NCBI GenBank assembly: GCA_015178975.1
Contig: WHVD01000276.1
Span: 1 to 64,000, forward strand
DNA length: 64,000 nt
Reading direction: 5' to 3'
Source of the DNA: Hysterangium stoloniferum
Taxonomy: Eukaryota > Basidiomycota > Agaricomycetes > Hysterangiales > Hysterangiaceae
In this document: piece by piece, positions 53,501 to 63,900 of the stretch
Position numbering within the stretch: position 1 is the stretch's first letter
Layout: each line of letters opens with the position of its first letter
Made by a program: the position numbers and the translations under genes
Notes under the pieces: generated by a model
Database searches by the model: none
Seen by the model: the letters and a program-made list of their open reading frames with translations, nothing else
Told to the model about the DNA's origin: nothing

Positions 53501-55912
53501 ATGTCGCACTATGTCTCTATTAACAAATCCTCCGCGCAGAACCGAATGGAGGAGGCGGAGGATCAAAGGGCTTATGAAAAGGTTTATGGATTAAGCATAC
53601 AGGGACAAGTACATAACGTTGATGAGGAATCGATTTTCATATCTGTCTACCTTTCTCAGTCAGAGGATAGCGTCATTTCAGACGTGAATGCATCTTCAAA
53701 TGAGAACGAGACATCGCAGGTCTATGTTTCTATATCAGACCGTGATTTTCTCGAGAAAGGAGACTGGCTAGACGCTCATCGTCAGAACTGGAAAGGTCTG
53801 ACTGAGACGAGAGTTTTATCGCGACCTGAACCTCCCACCATTGAGGAAATCATCGACGAGGAAGCATTTGCGAACCGATCTAAGGAAATAAGTCAGACCT
53901 ACGTTATAGAAGACCCCTCTGAGTCAGAGGGATCGGAGGAAAGCTTCCCCTTTGACCCAGGACAATTACCCAACTTAATTCCTTGCGATGAGTCAGACTC
54001 TGAAGCGGACAACTCTATTTCGAAAGCTACTCCCAAGGTACCTAACGGTAGACGCATCAGGAGGAACGTCAAACTGGCTACAAGAAAAGAAAGCAAAAGA
54101 CCTAGAGTTCAATACCCTCGATCCAGTCGGCTTATGAAGGAGGATTCGACTATTATCTATCACAGAAGGGACCCTCCGGGTGGATATTCCAGTATTGGGA
54201 TTTCAGCATTACACGTTTACGGACGCGTAGGGAACTCAGAAGCCTCAAATCCTATTAAAATCAGGCTGGACGCTGGGGCCGACCTCTCCTTAATTTCGGA
54301 GGACTTCAATAAGGAATTAGAGGACCGCCCCAAGCTCAAGCAAAGACTCAAGCTGCGCCTCGTACAACTTACCGGTAATGCCAAAGTATTAGGATACGTC
54401 AACGTCCCCATTTATCTCGAGGACGGCACCGGTATGCTCCTTAAATTTACCGCCGAAACGTACGTTGTCCGAGGTATGACCGTCCCGATTCTTGGAGAAG
54501 ACTTTCATGTGAACTATGAGATCGGGACACTGCGAGACCAACCGCTGGGCTCTAGATTGATTTTGCCAGGGAGAGCGGGATCTATCCCAGCCAGTTCTTC
54601 CAAGGAACCGCAGCCTTTAGCCTTCTCGATTAGCAAGATCCCTCTTGAGGAATTAGCCAATGACTCACCTGAATTGACTTCCAAACCAGACAAAGGAGTG
54701 CGTACTGAAAGAGTCGCACGGGCCCTACAGGATTGTACTATAGAACCGGAATCGGCTCGATTAGTACCAATCTTTGTGGGAGATCTTATTGGTGACCAAT
54801 GGATAGTCGAGGGAATTGTCTTGCAGAACGACGATGGGAGTATACTAGCTGCTCCCACCACTGCCATCTCTAGGGAATGCGCCACGATACCTCTCGCTAA
54901 TCCCTCTCTGACGCCAAGAATCATTAGACGAGGGGAAACCGTTGGATTAATTCACGACGCGAACAAATGGGCCCAGACGCCTAGATCTTCGACTGAGAAG
55001 GCATCGATGCAGTCAACGGCAACCAAGATCGCTCATCTCGTCGAAAGTCTATCAAGAATAGAAGAGGAGCGTGTCCTTAATCCTCAATCTTCCGGACTGC
55101 CTCCAGAACGGGAACTCGCAGACGATTTCGACCCGGCAGGCCCTAAAACGTCAGAGGTTGCCACCACGGAAACGTTTCGTGCGGAAGATCTGCATAAGCC
55201 AGTTAACCTAGGACCTGACATCCCTACCGACGTCTCCTCCTGCTTGGAGTCGGTATTAACTAAGAACGTCCTAGCCTTTGGAGTAGACGGACGTTTAGGA
55301 CAAGTAGATGTCAAGGTCAATGTCCCGTTGAAAGAGGGCGCGCAACCTATTTCAATGTCAATGTTTCCAACCTCCCCAGCTAATAGGAAAGTCATCGATG
55401 AACAAATGGATACTTGGTTCCAACAGGGGGTAATCGAACCGTCCAAGAGTCCTTGGGGGGCGCCGGCCTTTGTCGTCTATCGCCACGAGAAACCACGAGT
55501 AGTGATTGACTATAGAAAGTTGAACAGCCTAACAGTTCCCGACGAATTTCCACTGCCACGCCAGTCGGAAATCATGCAAGCGCTCTCGGGATCCAACATC
55601 TTATCTTCCTTCGATGCACTAGCCGGTTTTACCCAACTTGAAATGTTAGATGAAGACAAGCCGAAGACCGCCTTCAGATCCCATCGAGGACTGTGGCAAT
55701 TCAGGAGAATGCCCTTTGGACTTCGTAATGGACCTTCTATATTCCAAAGGGTTATGCAAACTGTACTTGCACCTTACTTATGGATATTCTGCCTAGTTTA
55801 TATTGACGACATCGTGATCTTTTCTAAGACATGGGACGATCATCTAGAGCATTTAGACCAGGTTCTGCAAGCCATAATTGCAGCGGGAATCACTCTCTCG
55901 CCGAAAAAGTGA
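53033..55912 (+). CDS. Gag-C / protease / reverse transcriptase ORF of gypsy 2
   Basis: A 959-codon open frame: zinc knuckle, acidic linker, aspartic protease with RLDAGADLSLIS (DAGA in place of the commoner DSG/DTG) at ~54265, then reverse transcriptase with PWGAPAF, VVIDYRKLN, MPFGLRNGP, FQRVMQ and YIDD at ~55800. It ends early at TGA (SPKK-stop). Relative to the expected continuation, two bases are missing at ~55910. The frame is maintained across ~2.9 kb, but the element as a whole is disabled. Confidence 0.85.
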   Translation: MYEFHQNRKDETRRLILTLPTEWLYLLQGQPIDDIMSLQTYANNLQETLINAWVQTHRERYRCQKPRVMIAEQDESDPWHEEEHSGGIDPTNRGHVLLGELEDKTVPRRSNAKQGKKHGKFFFEQSDKKSVAKPPKECWICGSLEHFKIDCPHAGRMSHYVSINKSSAQNRMEEAEDQRAYEKVYGLSIQGQVHNVDEESIFISVYLSQSEDSVISDVNASSNENETSQVYVSISDRDFLEKGDWLDAHRQNWKGLTETRVLSRPEPPTIEEIIDEEAFANRSKEISQTYVIEDPSESEGSEESFPFDPGQLPNLIPCDESDSEADNSISKATPKVPNGRRIRRNVKLATRKESKRPRVQYPRSSRLMKEDSTIIYHRRDPPGGYSSIGISALHVYGRVGNSEASNPIKIRLDAGADLSLISEDFNKELEDRPKLKQRLKLRLVQLTGNAKVLGYVNVPIYLEDGTGMLLKFTAETYVVRGMTVPILGEDFHVNYEIGTLRDQPLGSRLILPGRAGSIPASSSKEPQPLAFSISKIPLEELANDSPELTSKPDKGVRTERVARALQDCTIEPESARLVPIFVGDLIGDQWIVEGIVLQNDDGSILAAPTTAISRECATIPLANPSLTPRIIRRGETVGLIHDANKWAQTPRSSTEKASMQSTATKIAHLVESLSRIEEERVLNPQSSGLPPERELADDFDPAGPKTSEVATTETFRAEDLHKPVNLGPDIPTDVSSCLESVLTKNVLAFGVDGRLGQVDVKVNVPLKEGAQPISMSMFPTSPANRKVIDEQMDTWFQQGVIEPSKSPWGAPAFVVYRHEKPRVVIDYRKLNSLTVPDEFPLPRQSEIMQALSGSNILSSFDALAGFTQLEMLDEDKPKTAFRSHRGLWQFRRMPFGLRNGPSIFQRVMQTVLAPYLWIFCLVYIDDIVIFSKTWDDHLEHLDQVLQAIIAAGITLSPKK

Positions 55913-55914
55913 CG

Positions 55915-57275
55915 TGGGGTATAATTCGATTCTACTACTAGGACATAAGGTGTCTAGACTCGGCTTTTCGACCCATCAAGAAAAGGTCGCCGCTATATTA
56001 GAATTAGCTACGCCTTCTAAGATAGCAGATCTTCAACGTTTTCTAGGGATGGTTTTGTACTTCTCTGATTACATACCATTTTACTCCTGGACGGTTGCTC
56101 CACTCTTCAACCTCTTAAAGAAAGGAGTTTGTTGGAATTGGGATTCCGAACACGCCCGAGCTTTTGAAGATATCAAGGTTGCGTTGAGCTCAGCTCCAGT
56201 ACTCGGACACCCCGCGAGCGGTATGCCTTATCGGTTATACACAGACGCTTCGGACTTCGCGCTAGGATGTTGTCTCCAACAAATACAGAAAATGACACTT
56301 AAGGACTTGAAGAATACGAAAATTTATGCCCAAGCAAGAGCAGCCTGCGACCAATCACGAGATGTGCCCATTTTTGTTACTGGTTATAAAACCAAGGAGC
56401 CGGAATTCACTTGGACGGTCTGCAAGGTATACGGAAGTGCCCTCGCAGTATCCTCGTCCCATCATCCTCAAACCGACGGTCAAACGGAGAACGCCAATGC
56501 TATCGTGGAGCAAATGCTCAGAGCGTACTGCGCTTCTTCGAAGGAGGAATGGTCTAAATGGACTCAAGTAGTGGCTCATACCTACAACTCGACGGTTCAA
56601 AGCTCAATGAGCTATGCGCCGGCCTTTTTGCTGATGGGCTACTTACCGAGAGGAATGTCTCGCTGTCTAGGAGGGGACGACCCCGTGGTTCCCAGAGAAT
56701 TATCGGATAGCCCCGTAGCCGACCAATGGATCTTAGAATTGGAAAACCATCGACAAGTGGCGCGGGATTTGATTGCGCAAGCACAAGAAACGCAAGCTCG
56801 CAGCTACAATAAGAAACGGAGATTGGTGGAAGATATCTCAGAGGGAGATTATGTTCTGATCAATCCCCATTCTCTCGAGCTCGTCGAAGCCAAGGGACCC
56901 GGAAGGAAACTTATACAAAGACGGATAGGGCCGTTCGAAGTCTTGGAGAAGATCAATCCTCAAGTCTTTCGACTCCGCATTCCCTCGGAATATCAATTAC
57001 ACCCAGTGATTAATCGAGACCATCTTAAAAAGTATCATCTCTCCCCTAAGGAATTCGGATCCAGGGAGCTACTCGAGAATCCTCGAGAACTCAATCGTAA
57101 CGACGAGGAGTACGAAGTAGAAGCTATAGTAGGGCACAAAAAGCATCGAAATCGACTCCTTTTCCAAGTTCGATGGAAAGGATATGGACCGGAGGAGGAC
57201 ACCTGGTTAAACGGCAATGACCTTCATAACGCTCCCGCTCTTCTTAGAGCTTACAAGACTATTTATCAAATCTAA
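55915..57275 (+). pseudogene. RNase H / integrase C-terminus / chromodomain remnant of gypsy 2
   Basis: It continues pol in a new frame (GYNSILLLGHKVSRLGF). The RT-connection and start of RNase H (YTDASDFALGCCLQQ) are present. Near 56430 the frame passes straight to SSHHPQTDGQTENANAIVEQ from the end of the integrase core, so the catalytic RNase H residues after the first Asp, the HHCC finger and the first integrase Asp residues are deleted. The integrase C-terminal region follows, then a chromodomain at ~57115-57260 (YEVEAIVGHKKHRNR, then VRWKGYGPEEDTW). Chromodomains direct chromovirus integration to marked nucleosomes. The deletion is in frame. Confidence 0.85.
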
Positions 57276-57388
57276 TGATCATTTCACATTCTTACGACGA
57301 CAACACTGTTTATTTACTTCTAACTTTACCCCCCACTTTCATCCCCCTCGGCCTTTCACCTCAGTAACCGAGCGGGGCTTGAAATTAA

Positions 57389-57395
57389 TATAAAA
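57389..57395 (+). promoter_or_regulatory. Candidate TATA box of the extra ORF
   Basis: TATAAAA, 75 bp upstream of ATG 57470, followed by pyrimidine-rich sequence (TTCTTCCCCCTATCTCTTCCCTCC). It suggests a separate internal transcript; a splice from the LTR is the alternative. Confidence 0.4.
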
Positions 57396-57469
57396 TACGT
57401 AAATCCGCTAAAGAAAAATTTCTTCCCCCTATCTCTTCCCTCCACGTCAACCTCTCAAATCAGTACACT

Positions 57470-59356
57470 ATGTCACAGGAGCAACAACCCAAACCCAAGT
57501 TCCCCAACTTCAAAAGAATACCGCGACCCCAACCTATTAATACTTCTACCACACCGTCTCGTACTGAACAAGTCGAGCACTCCATGGGTAATTCTGGAAC
57601 GCCTTCGTCAATACCCTCCGCTGCGCAGGATGACACGGCGGGAACGTCCACCAACTCGGGGAACGGAACTGTTTTTACTCCATACGCTCCTCTTCCCAGA
57701 CCCCGATTTCCCAACTTTAAAAGAATACCTCGACCTCAAACAACAGTTCCTCCTTCCCCACCACCTCGAACAGAAACTGTCGAGCGTGTGGAGGAGACCT
57801 CATCGTCCACGTACCCTATGCGGACGGACTCTATTTCAAAAGCTACACCCTGGTCCTCTAAAACTTGGGGGGCTCCCTCAGGAACATGGAGCGAAACCCC
57901 ACCACCTTCTCGTAGTATTTTCCCTTCTACCGAAGAGGAGATCAAAAAGAAATGGCAGTCCGAGGCTTTCTCTGCACAGGTCCAGGAGGAATTGAAAACG
58001 CTTAAACGGAAGAGGAGAGAGGAGTACTTAGAAGGACAGCGGAGGATGGGGGCTAGGGATAACGTCCCTTCAAGGCGGACACGGCAGGAATGGAGGAGAC
58101 TGGAAGGGCACAACAATCCTTCAACCATCGCTCCCCCTTCGGGTCATAAATGGACGGATTTCGCTGAAACGGATTGCAGCGACGGGGGCACGCCATGCGT
58201 TCGGAGTGTGGGACAGAAAAGTAGGAAAGGAAAAGACGGGGTCACCTTCTACGATTGGGACAAAATACGAAGGATCAAACTACAAAGCATTGCATTGCGA
58301 CGTGGGGACGGAGTTGCACTACCTCCCAGACCCCCTTCACAATGTGGACCTCAGGAACGGACCTACCGGATGGGGCCCAGTGATCTTTCATCTGACTCGG
58401 AGGACGACCAATCGCGCTACCCCGCCTACGACAGCAAGTACCTCGGTGCTGACTGCCATGAAGGTTTCCTACTCCCTGACACCATTCACTTCTTCACGAG
58501 TGATCCTAACCAACGACGAAAGCTGCCGACTTCCGTCCGAGTTTGGAGGGGGTATCGTCCAGCCGACTCTGCGATGCCATCCAGCTCCACTCACCTCCCC
58601 CCACCTCTACCCATCTCTTCCGTACCCCCACTACAGCACTTTACACCCTTTTCAAAGTTGCCGGGAGGTCTTGTACCATCCACCGACCTGCCTTCTCTCC
58701 CCCCTATACCATTACCCCTCCCCTTCGCGGGACATTCCCTTATATCACCGTCGTCACCCGCATCCAAGCCTTCTCCAGCACCGCGGCCGATCCCACCCCT
58801 CCGCACGTCACCTGACATGAGTGCGTTTTACTTCTGCGTCAACGACCCTAAGGAACAGCTGCGTTTGGCGGAGGATATTGAACGGGTGGAACTCTCCATG
58901 TTTCGGTCCTTGCTTGTCAACTCCTCTTGTGTTCTTCCTGAACACGCACCAATTCACTCAGCCGTGGACCTCGTCGACCTGTTGGAGCAACTGTTGTCGG
59001 ATTCTGACACCTCGAGAGGAATCCCCCCTGAGGGAGACATGAGCTCCACACCGCTTCTCATTCCTACCCCGCCATCACTACACCCTCGGCCCCCTCTCAT
59101 TGCCCGCATTACTGACGCTTCCGCTGATCGCGTTCGCGCCGTAATTCGAACGCGCCAGAAGGCCTACGGTCGTTGGGTCTCATCGATCCAAAAGCTGGAC
59201 GGGTTGACATCCGCCAATGATGCTTCGAAGTGGGAGGACATTGCTCTTTCCTTTCGTGCCAAGTGTCTCGCCTGGGGCAACGCTATCCTACACCTTGGGG
59301 GTTCATCGCAGGACGCATGGGGAGGAGTTCCAAGCGTCCTTCGACACCTTCTTTGA
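57470..59356 (+). CDS. Extra ORF between pol and the 3' LTR (unknown function)
   Basis: 628 codons with a clear ATG and no stop, lying wholly inside gypsy 2 in the env position. The N-terminus is Pro/Ser-rich with a repeated motif FPNFKRIPRPQ (residues ~10 and ~80). A charged helix-prone segment (EEIKKKWQSEAFSAQVQEEL, then KRKRREEY) follows, then a long Pro-rich stretch, and a more ordered C-terminus (EDIERVELSMFRSLL; IRTRQKAYGRWVSSIQKL). I see no signal peptide, transmembrane helix or protease site, so an envelope protein is unlikely. RNA/DNA binding or a capsid-accessory role is possible. It is intact while gag and pol are broken. Confidence 0.7.
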   Translation: MSQEQQPKPKFPNFKRIPRPQPINTSTTPSRTEQVEHSMGNSGTPSSIPSAAQDDTAGTSTNSGNGTVFTPYAPLPRPRFPNFKRIPRPQTTVPPSPPPRTETVERVEETSSSTYPMRTDSISKATPWSSKTWGAPSGTWSETPPPSRSIFPSTEEEIKKKWQSEAFSAQVQEELKTLKRKRREEYLEGQRRMGARDNVPSRRTRQEWRRLEGHNNPSTIAPPSGHKWTDFAETDCSDGGTPCVRSVGQKSRKGKDGVTFYDWDKIRRIKLQSIALRRGDGVALPPRPPSQCGPQERTYRMGPSDLSSDSEDDQSRYPAYDSKYLGADCHEGFLLPDTIHFFTSDPNQRRKLPTSVRVWRGYRPADSAMPSSSTHLPPPLPISSVPPLQHFTPFSKLPGGLVPSTDLPSLPPIPLPLPFAGHSLISPSSPASKPSPAPRPIPPLRTSPDMSAFYFCVNDPKEQLRLAEDIERVELSMFRSLLVNSSCVLPEHAPIHSAVDLVDLLEQLLSDSDTSRGIPPEGDMSSTPLLIPTPPSLHPRPPLIARITDASADRVRAVIRTRQKAYGRWVSSIQKLDGLTSANDASKWEDIALSFRAKCLAWGNAILHLGGSSQDAWGGVPSVLRHLL

Positions 59357-59381
59357 CATAGCTCTTCGACCTGGGGGGCAC

Positions 59382-59978
59382 TGTGAGAGGTACGGCGAAA
59401 TACACTCGAGAAATATAGCCGGATGAGCTCTTACTATATTCCCTTTATTATTTCTGTTTTCTCTCTATTTTATTATACATCTATGGTACGTCGACTCTTG
59501 TGGGCGCATACTCATGTATTCTAGCGCCCGTAGTTAAAACTCAGACACTTTTACACGCAACCACGACTTACCCAGACACCTGTTAGTGTCCTGTAAGTTG
59601 TGATTGGTGTATCCTCTCGACCGTCACAGACGGGCTTTAGCTATTTACTCAATCAGAGTTTCGAACTGTACTAGTCGAAACTCAATCCTTACCTCAACCC
59701 GCGAGGACTACATCCACGCTACTCTACTATTCGACTCTCTAGTTACTCTACTTGACACTCGAGCAGTCACCCAGAATCGCACTTAACAGTCGATTCTACT
59801 TATTCGTACTAGCTCTCTACCTTACTCTAGATAGCTACTTCTCTCTACCGTATTGAACTAAGTAGTCAATACGCGTCCAGTCTGTATTGGACTTAGACAG
59901 TCAATACATTTAGTGTCGTACCTAAACGGTCGATATTCTTCGTATATAGAACAGTTAGAACTTCCACCACTCTTCACA
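59382..59978 (+). repeat. 3' LTR of gypsy 2
   Basis: 597 bp, TGTGAGAGGTACG...CTTCACA, followed by CAGGG. A short purine run (GGGGGGCA) precedes it and may be the polypurine tract. Confidence 0.9.
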
Positions 59979-60110
59979 CAGGGACCATATGACGTCATGT
60001 TGAGTGGTACACTTCGTATCTTTTTTATTTCCCTGGATGTGGGACACCAAACCAAGTCGCTCCAATAACATTCGTCTCTTACTGTGAAGGCCAGTTTGGA
60101 GCGTGAGTCC
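59979..60110 (+). repeat. Right part of the ~370-bp repeat unit split by gypsy 2
   Basis: CAGGGACCATATGACGTCATG, then GTGGTACA, CTGGATGTGGGACACCAAACC and GAGCGTGAGTCCCATG match the 25112-25488 unit. The pair of flanks dates the insertion after spread of this repeat. Confidence 0.85.
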
Positions 60111-60139
60111 CATGTCAATGTAGTTCTGGAAATAATCCT

Positions 60140-60372
60140 TGACTTCAGAATTGATCAAGAGACAGTGACTGGGCAGAGTTCAAGAAGCAGATGGATAAGT
60201 ACTGTGAGGTAGTCACTGATGAAACCTGCCGTTATGCTCCTTTTGTGGATCTGGTCAAGTGTATTTTTGACCAAATAGGGATGAAAGAAATACAACTGTG
60301 TTCCAATGATTGGACCTGGCTCTGGGGATCGTATGCGGCTTGTAAAGTGGGAATAATCATGGCGCGTATATG
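60140..60372 (+). pseudogene. FunK1-like N-terminal fragment, copy C
   Basis: The frame DWAEFKKQMDKYCEVV and then WGSYAACK matches FKKLMDKYSEPV...WGSYAARK of copy A (minus, ~5990-5840), including YAPF. It breaks off after the conserved Lys and hits a stop at 60371. No kinase part is present. Confidence 0.6.
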
Positions 60373-60439
60373 AGCTTCACTCTCGGCAAGAAGTGTAGGA
60401 TGGGTGCCTATGGGGCCTTCCTTTCCCAGCGCTCGGAAG

Positions 60440-60994
60440 TTGGCTTTGCAGGAATAACCGGCATAATCCTGGCGTCTATTTCCCCCAACCGCTCGCTATG
60501 ACTAGTCCCCGTGGCGGCCACCTTGGATACCTTCACGTTCCGTCCGTTAATATAAGGCGCTGCCAAGCACAATACAAATTTATGCGTTGGTTTTTGCCTT
60601 TTTTGATTGGGAAACCAGATGAAAGGCTAACAAAGGATTTATGGACAGGACAAGAATCTGAATTGTCGCAAAATGCTCAGACCTCTAATATTGAGCTGAG
60701 ATAAAGAACTAGATCAGTCTTCCCCTGCATTTTCATGGGAGAGGCTAAGTGATTGATTAGAGTTCTTGATCCACCATTTCCACAACCTCCCAGATCTATG
60801 TTTTGATGTACTATAGATCTCCGAGGTGTTCCTGCACCAGTGCCTACACCTGGACATTCTGTCGATTATTTCAATTCATCCTTATCGTTTCATTTAAAAT
60901 ACGCAGGGTTTCTAGTTTCTACTTTTGCAGACCGACTTGACGCACCTGTGAATTGACGATAAACTTGCTCTCTCTTCTAACTCATTTTCTCTCA
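60440..60994 (+). promoter_or_regulatory. Upstream region of the OrsD/RecQ-type gene (duplicated at 26.7-27.3 kb)
   Basis: This 550-bp stretch precedes ATG 60995 and is kept, inverted, at ~26765-27315. A 68-codon ORF (60498-60704) is roughly preserved in both, but the substitutions I can see change residues, so I treat it as leader or promoter. It begins next to an R3-like repeat end (TTGGCTTTGCAGGAATAA). Confidence 0.45.
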
Positions 60995-63900
60995 ATGGCC
61001 AAGTAAGTAGTTATTATGGCTATTGAAGATTTTCATAGATTATTGGCTGTCTAACATGTTTACAGAGGAACACCAGGCGTAACCATCCAATATCAGGGCT
61101 CTGACAAGCCAGTCCACCCCGTACGAGATGAAAAAAATGGCAAGTGGCTATGTGGAGGCTGTGAGAGTTCGTTTGAGCAGATCAGCGGGCTTCGTAAACA
61201 TGCAAAGACACATCCCCTTCCTGCCGCTCATCCTGATCCTAGATCCCCAAAATTGGCTATATTGGACGGTATGTTTCTGGATGATCTCCTTCCTGAAAGC
61301 ATGAGGCTTACTGTCTGAATCACACCCAGACATGACACCGATGGCCCTAGGACCTGGAACGATAGAATCCTCAAGGGATGTGGAGGAGATGTCGGAATCG
61401 CATAGAGGCATGTCTCAGATTATCTGGTCCCTTAAACTTTGGGGCTTATCGTTCATGTCAGATGCCGAGACCACAACTGCCATGTTGTGCGCAACATCTT
61501 CAACATCTGTAGGAGGAGTTAATATCTCCGATGATATACAAGCCGATGGACCGATGGAATCTGAGAAAGGAGGGGTGGCTGAACCTCACTCGGAAACGGT
61601 CTCAGCTGTCTCGGGGGATAGTCCAGTGGATAGCAAGCTGCCCACTGTCCTGGACCCACTCAGAGTGTTGAGTGGAGTGCCCAGAGATCAAGGGTCACTC
61701 AGGGCGGAACCTCTCTCACAAAACCCTCTGGAATCATCAAAGTTCTACCTCTTTAGTGAGGGGAATGAACTTTGCATAGATCCAGAGCTGGAGATATATG
61801 GACTTGTGGTCAATACCCATCATCGGCTCCTGATTTGCATTCGCTGCCAATATGCCCTTCTACCTGGGGTTGTTTACAAGCATGTTTTGAACCACAGTAT
61901 TTGTCCTGCACCCTCCAAAAGGTTTTTGCAAGGGATGATCGAGAAATATGGCCTTGTTGAGACGAAGGAGGAATTTGTTGCCCAGAGAGATGTTCAAAAC
62001 ACCTCACCGATATCTGGGATCCAGGTTCAACGGGAAGGTTTCTGGTGTGGGCAAGCGACTTGCTCTTATGCCTGTGGTACAGAGTCTTCGATCAGGGATC
62101 ATTGCAACAAGTTCCATGCAAGCATTCAATCTAAAAGGTGGTTTCAAGGCGCTGTGCAGCAAGTTTACCTCAGCCCACAGAGCAGGCTGTATATTCGTGC
62201 AGATATTTCTTCAGTTCCTGCCAAGATGGAAGATACATATACAGTCTGGCTCAACTCCACTCGACGACAGGTGGAGGCTGGCACTGTTGCTGAAGTGCCC
62301 AAGTCTGAAATTCCACCCTGGCTTCGAAGTCTGCAGTGGACGGAATGGGTTTGAGATCACGATTTTAAAAAGATAGAGGGCCTATTTGAAGTCCCCCCTG
62401 AGGGAAAACCTTTTGGGAATCTGAAAATGGTGGTAGAGAGTTATTTCCGTAAGGTGTTAAATGAGACACCCAAGGTGCCTAGAATAATTCTTTCCTGGCT
62501 GTGTTCTTATGACGGGTAAGTTCTCATCTCTTTCATTCACTTGACCCCTGACACTTGGCCTTTAGGGATTATCAGAGAAAGTATTTCATAGAACCGATGG
62601 AGGAGAAGACGGTGATAAAGTATTCTGGAGTGGTTACAAAATTTATTCTATTCCTGATTCGAACACTACCATTACCGACGGATAGCCCTAGCTGGCAGAT
62701 GCATGTTCCCCCAGAAGTGTCAGCGCGGCTGATAGCGTTTTCAGATAGGCTAAACTGTACCAAAGATCCTGAAGATGGCTCTGTGCAAGAGGAGCTCCAC
62801 CGTCTCCTGAAATGTCTGTATTTGGTGCGGTATAGGGGTTTGGAAACAGTTAGGGATAGCAACCCTTTAGAGCAGTACTTGGCCTTTATCAATTACAGAG
62901 CGGATCAGTCTTTCAACCGGGCAGGCAGGATCACACAAACCCTGGCAGCTCTGACATTCTCTGTCCGTGCAGTCGCGTTGAGAGAGATTCTGACGGAAAG
63001 TGAAATGTCATCTGAGGTGGACACTTTTGAGTTTGTTACTTCTTTTGATGTTAGTAATACTGTAGGCTGATGATTTTGTGGATACTTAGTGCTTTTGAAG
63101 AACTAAAGCTTTACCTGTGCCAAGGCCAAGCTACCCCGATGAGTTCCTTACTGGAACATTTTGCAGCACTATCTGCCGCCAGTCACAGTGAGGCGCATGT
63201 TCCAGAGTTTCAGTTCACGGACAGCTCTAAGTTGTACTTTACACACAAAGGTGCACCGTACAGCGTCCCACAATTTCGGACGATGCTGGCAGATCATGTG
63301 AAAACATGTGCAAAGATTCTGCACAAGGATTTACTGTTAGACCTGCCTTGGGATTCTTACAGCTCCTTCGTTGACTCGAAATGGGACGATCCATCTAACG
63401 AGGAAGTGGGCTACTCTTTCCTGAAAGACGAGAGGAATCCTATCCACCGTTATAGGTCAGCCTTAATGGCACTCTTTCTACAGTCGAAAGTGCCAGGTGT
63501 CCGAGAATTTTTCGGACATACTATCCTTCCTACTGGTTCTAATGAACCTCAATTTGTCTGGAATGCGGTGTCATGCCGCCAATGGTTAAAGCATGGGCAA
63601 GAATTCTTGCGACTTCTCTCAGTTGTGATCGAATTCGTTCAGGGTCAACCAGGAAGAGGAACGGAACTAATGACGACGAGCATCTGTAACCGCCCGAACT
63701 GCCCCCGGACGTTGTTCTTTCATAATGGACAGGTGGTCAATGCTTTGAGGGCAAATAAACGGCAAAGCCAGACTGGGACAGATGAGCCTATCCCACGTTT
63801 TTTTCCAGCAGAAGTCTCCCTTTTACTGAACATCTACCTGAGTTTAGTTCGGCCAGTAGAGGTGGAAATCACTGCTGCAATCTTCCCTGAGCCTATCACG

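Larger units (their letters stand above)
51582..59978 (+). mobile_element. Ty3/gypsy chromovirus 2, decayed, with an extra ORF after pol
   Basis: An 8397-bp element with CAGGG duplications. The 5' LTR (51582-~52071) matches the 3' LTR (59382-59978) until AACTAAGTAG and then departs, so the 3' part of the 5' LTR, the primer-binding site and the gag start are deleted. Gag has a stop, pol has a 2-bp deletion near 55910, and most of RNase H/integrase is deleted near 56430. A chromodomain ends pol at 57275. A separate ORF fills 57470-59356. It is non-autonomous and clearly older than gypsy 1. Confidence 0.9.

Noticed and set aside
58206-58820. 204-codon ORF inside the extra ORF of gypsy 2
   Set aside because: It overlaps the longer 628-codon frame and lacks its ordered features.
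60498-60704. Small ORF upstream of the OrsD/RecQ-type gene, also in the inverted copy (27061 onwards, minus)
   Set aside because: It differs by an in-frame 3-bp gap, but the other changes are amino-acid replacing. Preservation is explained by recent duplication.
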